Shown: piece by piece, positions 21,369-25,203 of the stretch
Layout: each line of letters begins with the position of its first letter
Position numbering within the stretch: position 1 is the stretch's first letter
From: JAFGRR01 sp964499235
GTDB lineage: Bacteria; Planctomycetota; Phycisphaerae; UBA1845; Fen-1342
Length of the DNA: 25,203 nucleotides
Direction of reading: 5' to 3'
Assembly: GCA_964499235.1 (NCBI GenBank)
Contig: CAZCKC010000039.1
Span: forward strand, 1 to 25,203
Translations under genes and position numbers: made by a program
Notes under the pieces: generated by a model
The model's input: only the letters and a program-made list of their open reading frames with translations
What the model was told of the DNA's origin: nothing
Database searches by the model: none

Positions 21369-23641
21369 CGCTGGGTGGCGGCTTGCTGGCGTACGGCTTT
21401 CTGAACCCGCTGCTGCTCGGCGGGCTGGGGCTGGTCGCCGTCCCGATCATCATCCACTGGCTCTTTCGCCGTCGCTATCGCCGGATCGACTGGGCCGCGA
21501 TGCGCTTCGTGCTCGAGGCCGAACGCGAGAACCGCCGCCGGGTGCAGCTCGAGCAGTGGTTGCTGCTCGCGCTGCGCATCCTCGTGATGGCCCTGCTCGC
21601 GCTGATCCTGACGCGACCCTTCGTGCAGCCCGGCTGGATCGGCGCGCTGCTCGGCGGCGCTTCAACCGGCGAGCGCATCATCGTGATCGACGACTCCGCC
21701 AGCCTCAGCCACCAGCGCGGCGCCACCAGCGACTTCGAGCGCGCCCGCCGCATGACCGACCGCGTTCTCACGACGCTCGCCAGCGAGGGCGGCGGCGGGC
21801 CCGTCACGCTGCTGCTCACCTCGCAGGGCGGCGAGCCGTGGTACACCAGCGATACCCTCAGCACCACCGACCTCGTCACGATCCAGCAGCGCCTCGCCGA
21901 GCACGCCCCGCAGCCCGTCGCCGCCAACCCGCGCGCCCTCTTCGAACAGATCCGCGAACGCCGCGCGCAGCGCGAGCAGCCCCCGCCCGTTACGCTCTAC
22001 GTCCTCTCCGACTTCCAGGCTACCGAGTGGGCCGCCGCCGGCGGGTCCGTCTTCGCGCCGCTCGAGCAGGTCGGCGCGCTGCGTGTCGTCCTCGGTCCCG
22101 TCGTCGGCGCGCCCCGCGACAACACCGCCATCCTCGACCTCGGCGCGCTGACCCCACACGCGATCGCCGGACAAGCAACCCGCTTCCAGATCACGCTCGC
22201 GAACTACGGCCCGGCGCCCAGCGCCCCCGGGCTGCTCGAGTTCGCTACCGCCGACGCCAGCCTGCCCGCCCTCGAGATCCCCGCGCTCGCGCCCGGCGAG
22301 ACCCGCGCGGTCGAGCACGAGCTCGCCTTCGCCGACCCCGGCGTCGTCGGCCTGCACGTCCGCCGCGCCGCCGGCGACGGCCTCGCGCTCGATGACCAAC
22401 GCTGGCTGACCGTCCCGGTCCACGCCGCCATCCGCGTCCTGCTCGTCAACGGCGACCCGTCGCCCGACGTCGCGGAAGACGAGGTGTTCCTGCTCTCGCG
22501 CGCCCTCGCGCCGCCCGGCCAGTTTTCCTCCGGCATCCTCGTCGACACGATCGACCAGGCCACGCTCGACGGCCACGATCTCAACCCCTACGACGTCATC
22601 ATGCTCTGCAACCCCGCCCCGCTCGCCGAAGCAGGCCTCGTCGCGCTGCGCCGTGCCGTGCAGCAAGGCGCCGGCCTTTTCTGCGCGCTCGGCGACAACG
22701 CGCTCGAGTTGGCCGCGCTCAACCGCCAGCTCTACGCCGCCGGCGACGGGCTGCTATCCGCGGCGCTCGAAGCCGTCACGCCGCCCGGCGAGTCGCCTGT
22801 CGGCATGCTGCGCACCACCCCGCACCCCATCACGCTCGCGTTCCCCGCCGCCGGCGAAGGCCTCTCCGAGTACGTTCGCTTCCGCCAGTTCGTCCGCGTC
22901 ACGCCGGAAACCGTCGACCCCGCCGTCGAAGCCGAGGCCGGCGCCATGCTCGCCCACTTCAGCGACGCCGACCAGAGCCCCGCCTTCGTCGTCGGCAGCG
23001 CCGGCCGCGGACGCACGCTGCTCTTCACCTCCACCGTCGACCTCGACTGGAACAACTGGGCCGCCAGCGTCGACGGCAGCTACGTGATCACGATGCTCGA
23101 GGTCGCGCACTTCCTCGCCCGCCGCGACGTCTTCCCCCGCCAGCTCACCGCCGGCCAGCCGTTCGCCCTGCCCCTGCCTATCGAGCAGTACGAGCCCACC
23201 GTCGTCGTCCGCCCACCAAACTACCCCGCCGCGCCGGCCGCCGCCCTCACCGCCACGCTCGACGAGGACGCCGGCGACACCGCCCTCGCCCTCGCCCGCG
23301 GCGACCGCCTCATGCAGGTCGGCCTTTACGAAATCGATCTCGCCGAACGCGCCGGCGACAACCAGACCTACCCCCTGAGCGTGAACGTCCCCGCCAGCGA
23401 GGCCGACCTCCGCCGCGCGCCACGCAACGAGCTCAGCGCCGCCCTCGGCAGCACCAACCACGTCTTCCTCGACGGTCTCGGCGACGCCGCCCTCCAGGCC
23501 GGCGAAAACCGCCGCGAGCTCTGGCGCTCCCTGCTCGTCACACTTGTCGCCCTGCTCCTGCTCGAGCAGTTTCTGGCCTGGTGGTTCGGCCGCCAGGATC
23601 GCCGCCAGCCCACTCGCCCCCGCGCCCTTTGGCAGACCTGA
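21365..23641 (+). CDS. BatA-like membrane protein with VWA-type domain
   Basis: A 758-residue membrane protein with the BatA N-terminal layout. A first hydrophobic segment (about 6-35, LLAYGFLNPLLLGGLGLVAV) is followed by the basic FRRRYRRIDWAAMRF and a second helix (66-83, WLLLALRILVMALLALIL). A VWA-like domain begins at RIIVIDDSASLS (104-115, MIDAS DDSAS). Further domains in the middle are beta-rich (a CARDB-like segment LANYGPAPSAPGLLEF around residue 280), followed by a glutamine-amidotransferase-like segment (IRVLLVNGDPSPDVAED). A last helix SLLVTLVALLLLEQFLAWWF sits near the C-terminus, followed by a basic tail. It overlaps DUF58 by ATGA, the sign of coupled translation. It probably anchors the MoxR machinery at the membrane, with large parts outside. 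Confidence 0.88.
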   Translation: MTLGGGLLAYGFLNPLLLGGLGLVAVPIIIHWLFRRRYRRIDWAAMRFVLEAERENRRRVQLEQWLLLALRILVMALLALILTRPFVQPGWIGALLGGASTGERIIVIDDSASLSHQRGATSDFERARRMTDRVLTTLASEGGGGPVTLLLTSQGGEPWYTSDTLSTTDLVTIQQRLAEHAPQPVAANPRALFEQIRERRAQREQPPPVTLYVLSDFQATEWAAAGGSVFAPLEQVGALRVVLGPVVGAPRDNTAILDLGALTPHAIAGQATRFQITLANYGPAPSAPGLLEFATADASLPALEIPALAPGETRAVEHELAFADPGVVGLHVRRAAGDGLALDDQRWLTVPVHAAIRVLLVNGDPSPDVAEDEVFLLSRALAPPGQFSSGILVDTIDQATLDGHDLNPYDVIMLCNPAPLAEAGLVALRRAVQQGAGLFCALGDNALELAALNRQLYAAGDGLLSAALEAVTPPGESPVGMLRTTPHPITLAFPAAGEGLSEYVRFRQFVRVTPETVDPAVEAEAGAMLAHFSDADQSPAFVVGSAGRGRTLLFTSTVDLDWNNWAASVDGSYVITMLEVAHFLARRDVFPRQLTAGQPFALPLPIEQYEPTVVVRPPNYPAAPAAALTATLDEDAGDTALALARGDRLMQVGLYEIDLAERAGDNQTYPLSVNVPASEADLRRAPRNELSAALGSTNHVFLDGLGDAALQAGENRRELWRSLLVTLVALLLLEQFLAWWFGRQDRRQPTRPRALWQT

Positions 23642-23643
23642 CG

Positions 23644-25203
23644 ATGTTGGCCGAGACGATCAGCTACGAACAGGTCATCGAGCTCGCGGGCGCCCCCAGC
23701 GGCTGGGGTCGGCTGCTCGCCCTCGCCGGCGCGCTGGCCGGGCTCGCCTTCGTGATCTGGATGTACCGCCGCGAAGGCCGCACCGGCGCCGGCCCGGCGC
23801 TGCGCCACTTCCTCGCGGCCGTGCGCTGCCTGCTGCTCATCGGCCTGATCGTCATCTGGCTCCGCCCCGTGCAGGTCACCTACATCGAGAGCACCCTCTC
23901 CGCCATCACCGCCGTCCTCGTCGACGACTCGGTCAGCATGACCGCGGCCGCCGCCGACGCGCAGGACCCGCTCACCGACACCCGCGGCGCCCGCGTCAAC
24001 GCGCTGCTCTACGACGAGGATGCCCGCTGGCTGCGGCGCCTGGCCGACAACAACGAGCTCCGCCTCTTCTACTTCGGCGGCACGACCGCCCCCCAGAAGC
24101 TGCCATGGGAACAGGCGGGCGGCGCCTCGGCGACCACCGAGGTGACGGCGACCCGTACGGACCTCGGCCAGGCCCTCGCGGCCGTCGCGGATCTCCAGCG
24201 CGCCCAGCCGCTGGCCGGCGTCGTCGTGCTCTCCGACGGCGTCGTCAACAGCGGCATGGACGCCGCCGAGCTGCGCACCTACGCCCAGCAGTTGCAGGCC
24301 CCCGTCTTCGCCGTCGGCGTCGGCGCGCTCGAGGAGCCGCCCAACGTCCGCGTCGCCGGCCTGGTCGCGCCGTCGGCCGTCCCGCAGGGCGACCCCTTCG
24401 AAGTCCGCCTCGAGCTCGAGGCCCGCGGCCTGCCGCCGATGCAGTTGCCCGTCCGTCTCTTCGCCGCCACCGCCGGCGCTGACGGCGGCAACCAGGAACG
24501 TCTCGTCGCCGAGCGCCGTGTGAACTTCACCCCCGACGAGCCCGTCCAGGTCGTGACCGTGCCCCTCGACCCCGCTGAACCCGGCGACCTCGTCGTCCGT
24601 GTCGAGCTCGAAGCGCTCCCCGATGAAACCTTCCCCGACGACAACTACGCGACCACCTATGTCCGCGTGCTCGGCGACCGGCTGCGCGTCCTGCTCGTCG
24701 CCGGCCGCCCTTCCTACGAATACCGCTTCGTCACGACGCTGCTCGAACGCGACAACACGATCGACCTGAGCACCTGGCTCCAGAGCGCCGACCGCGAGGC
24801 GATCCGCGACGGTGACACCGTCATCACCCGCCTGCCGCGCCGCCCCGAGGAGATCTTCGCCTACGACGCGCTGCTGCTCTTCGACCCCAACCCCGCCGAG
24901 CTCGACAGCACCTGGGCGCTCGCCGTCCGCCGCTTCGTCGACGAGTTCGCCGGCGGCGTGCTCTACCAGGCCGGCACCCACTTCGCCGTTCCATTCCTCA
25001 GCGCCGCCAAGCTGACCGACTTCGTGAACATCCTCCCCGCCGCGCCGAATCCCGAAGCCGCGCTGCGCCTCCGCGAGGGCGGCGCGTACTACACCCGCCA
25101 GCGGGGCATCGCCCTCGCCGCCGACGCCGTCCATCCGCTCGTGACCTTCGGCGCCGCGAACGCCGCCGCCGCCCGCATCTGGGAGCAGATCCCCGCCCCC
25201 TGG
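23644..25203 (+). CDS. Membrane VWA protein, C-terminus cut by window edge
   Basis: The frame is open from ATG 23644 to the window end, 520 codons with no stop. It starts two bases after the preceding stop codon. Two transmembrane helices lie near residues 22-41 (WGRLLALAGALAGLAFVIW) and 58-73 (AVRCLLLIGLIVIWL). A VWA-type domain follows: AVLVDDSVSMT (90-100) with an intact DxSxS (Asp94, Ser96, Ser98) and later AGVVVLSDGVVNSGMD. Next come a beta-sandwich segment and RVLLVAGRPSYEYRFVTTLL, the start of a glutamine-amidotransferase-like part, as also seen in the BatA-like gene before it. The two membrane proteins thus share their layout and may form a heteromer. Long proteins of this layout are frequent in planctomycete MoxR clusters. 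Confidence 0.87.
   Translation, partial: MLAETISYEQVIELAGAPSGWGRLLALAGALAGLAFVIWMYRREGRTGAGPALRHFLAAVRCLLLIGLIVIWLRPVQVTYIESTLSAITAVLVDDSVSMTAAAADAQDPLTDTRGARVNALLYDEDARWLRRLADNNELRLFYFGGTTAPQKLPWEQAGGASATTEVTATRTDLGQALAAVADLQRAQPLAGVVVLSDGVVNSGMDAAELRTYAQQLQAPVFAVGVGALEEPPNVRVAGLVAPSAVPQGDPFEVRLELEARGLPPMQLPVRLFAATAGADGGNQERLVAERRVNFTPDEPVQVVTVPLDPAEPGDLVVRVELEALPDETFPDDNYATTYVRVLGDRLRVLLVAGRPSYEYRFVTTLLERDNTIDLSTWLQSADREAIRDGDTVITRLPRRPEEIFAYDALLLFDPNPAELDSTWALAVRRFVDEFAGGVLYQAGTHFAVPFLSAAKLTDFVNILPAAPNPEAALRLREGGAYYTRQRGIALAADAVHPLVTFGAANAAAARIWEQIPAPW

Noticed and set aside
23368..25134. Long minus-strand open frame of about 590 codons opposite the VWA genes
   Set aside because: Crosses the boundary of two overlapping-strand genes whose plus-strand products have clear helices and MIDAS motifs; composition is that of an antisense shadow.

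Overview
The window is very GC-rich and consists mostly of long plus-strand genes with strong G/C preference at third codon positions. The mix of genes points to a free-living bacterium of the Planctomycetota (Phycisphaerae or a related deep lineage). These genes are a MoxR ATPase, DUF58 and von Willebrand-type membrane protein cluster led by a prenyltransferase-like toroid protein, a giant PQQ-propeller protein, WaaP/InaA-type kinases, a sugar-phosphate isomerase/epimerase, a lipoprotein serpin, and a tRNA without encoded CCA. The assignment is inferred from gene content; no rRNA or marker gene settles it.

Left part (1-5216). The 5' part of tilS runs leftward off the edge. Divergent from it are a LipM/LplA-type octanoyl/lipoyl transferase, a membrane-anchored protein of unknown function interrupted by a 100-N assembly gap, and a protein made of two fused WaaP/InaA-like kinase domains. 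The N gap is flanked by an identical 55-base sequence on both sides. Collapsing that overlap restores one uninterrupted 582-residue frame, so the gap is almost certainly artificial.

Middle part (5310-11805). A PHP-family phosphoesterase reads leftward. It is followed by a 658-base non-coding stretch that carries a strong plus-strand terminator with no obvious gene feeding it. Then come a secreted protein with an FlgT-C-like tail, an IolE-like TIM-barrel protein, tRNA-Lys(TTT) with a good promoter, an inhibitory-type serpin with its own terminator, and mtnA of methionine salvage.

Small-peptide region (11806-13810). Six consecutive short genes encode 43 to 102 residue proteins. Each has its own ribosome-binding site, a hydrophobic signal-like N-terminus and a Cys at about residue 22-28, usually just after a Leu/Phe-Gln stretch. 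They appear to form three transcription units, with two clear terminators, two matched promoters and strong inverted repeats between the third and fourth genes. I do not recognise this family. It is the most likely undescribed system here.

Right part (13915-25203). A 1442-residue secreted protein with PQQ-type propellers on both sides of a helical region is followed by a tightly packed operon: toroid protein, MoxR ATPase, DUF58 protein, BatA-like membrane protein and a second membrane VWA protein cut by the window edge. MoxR/VWA sets of this kind are usually linked to assembly or maturation of envelope or metal-dependent complexes. Which client this one serves cannot be read from the sequence.
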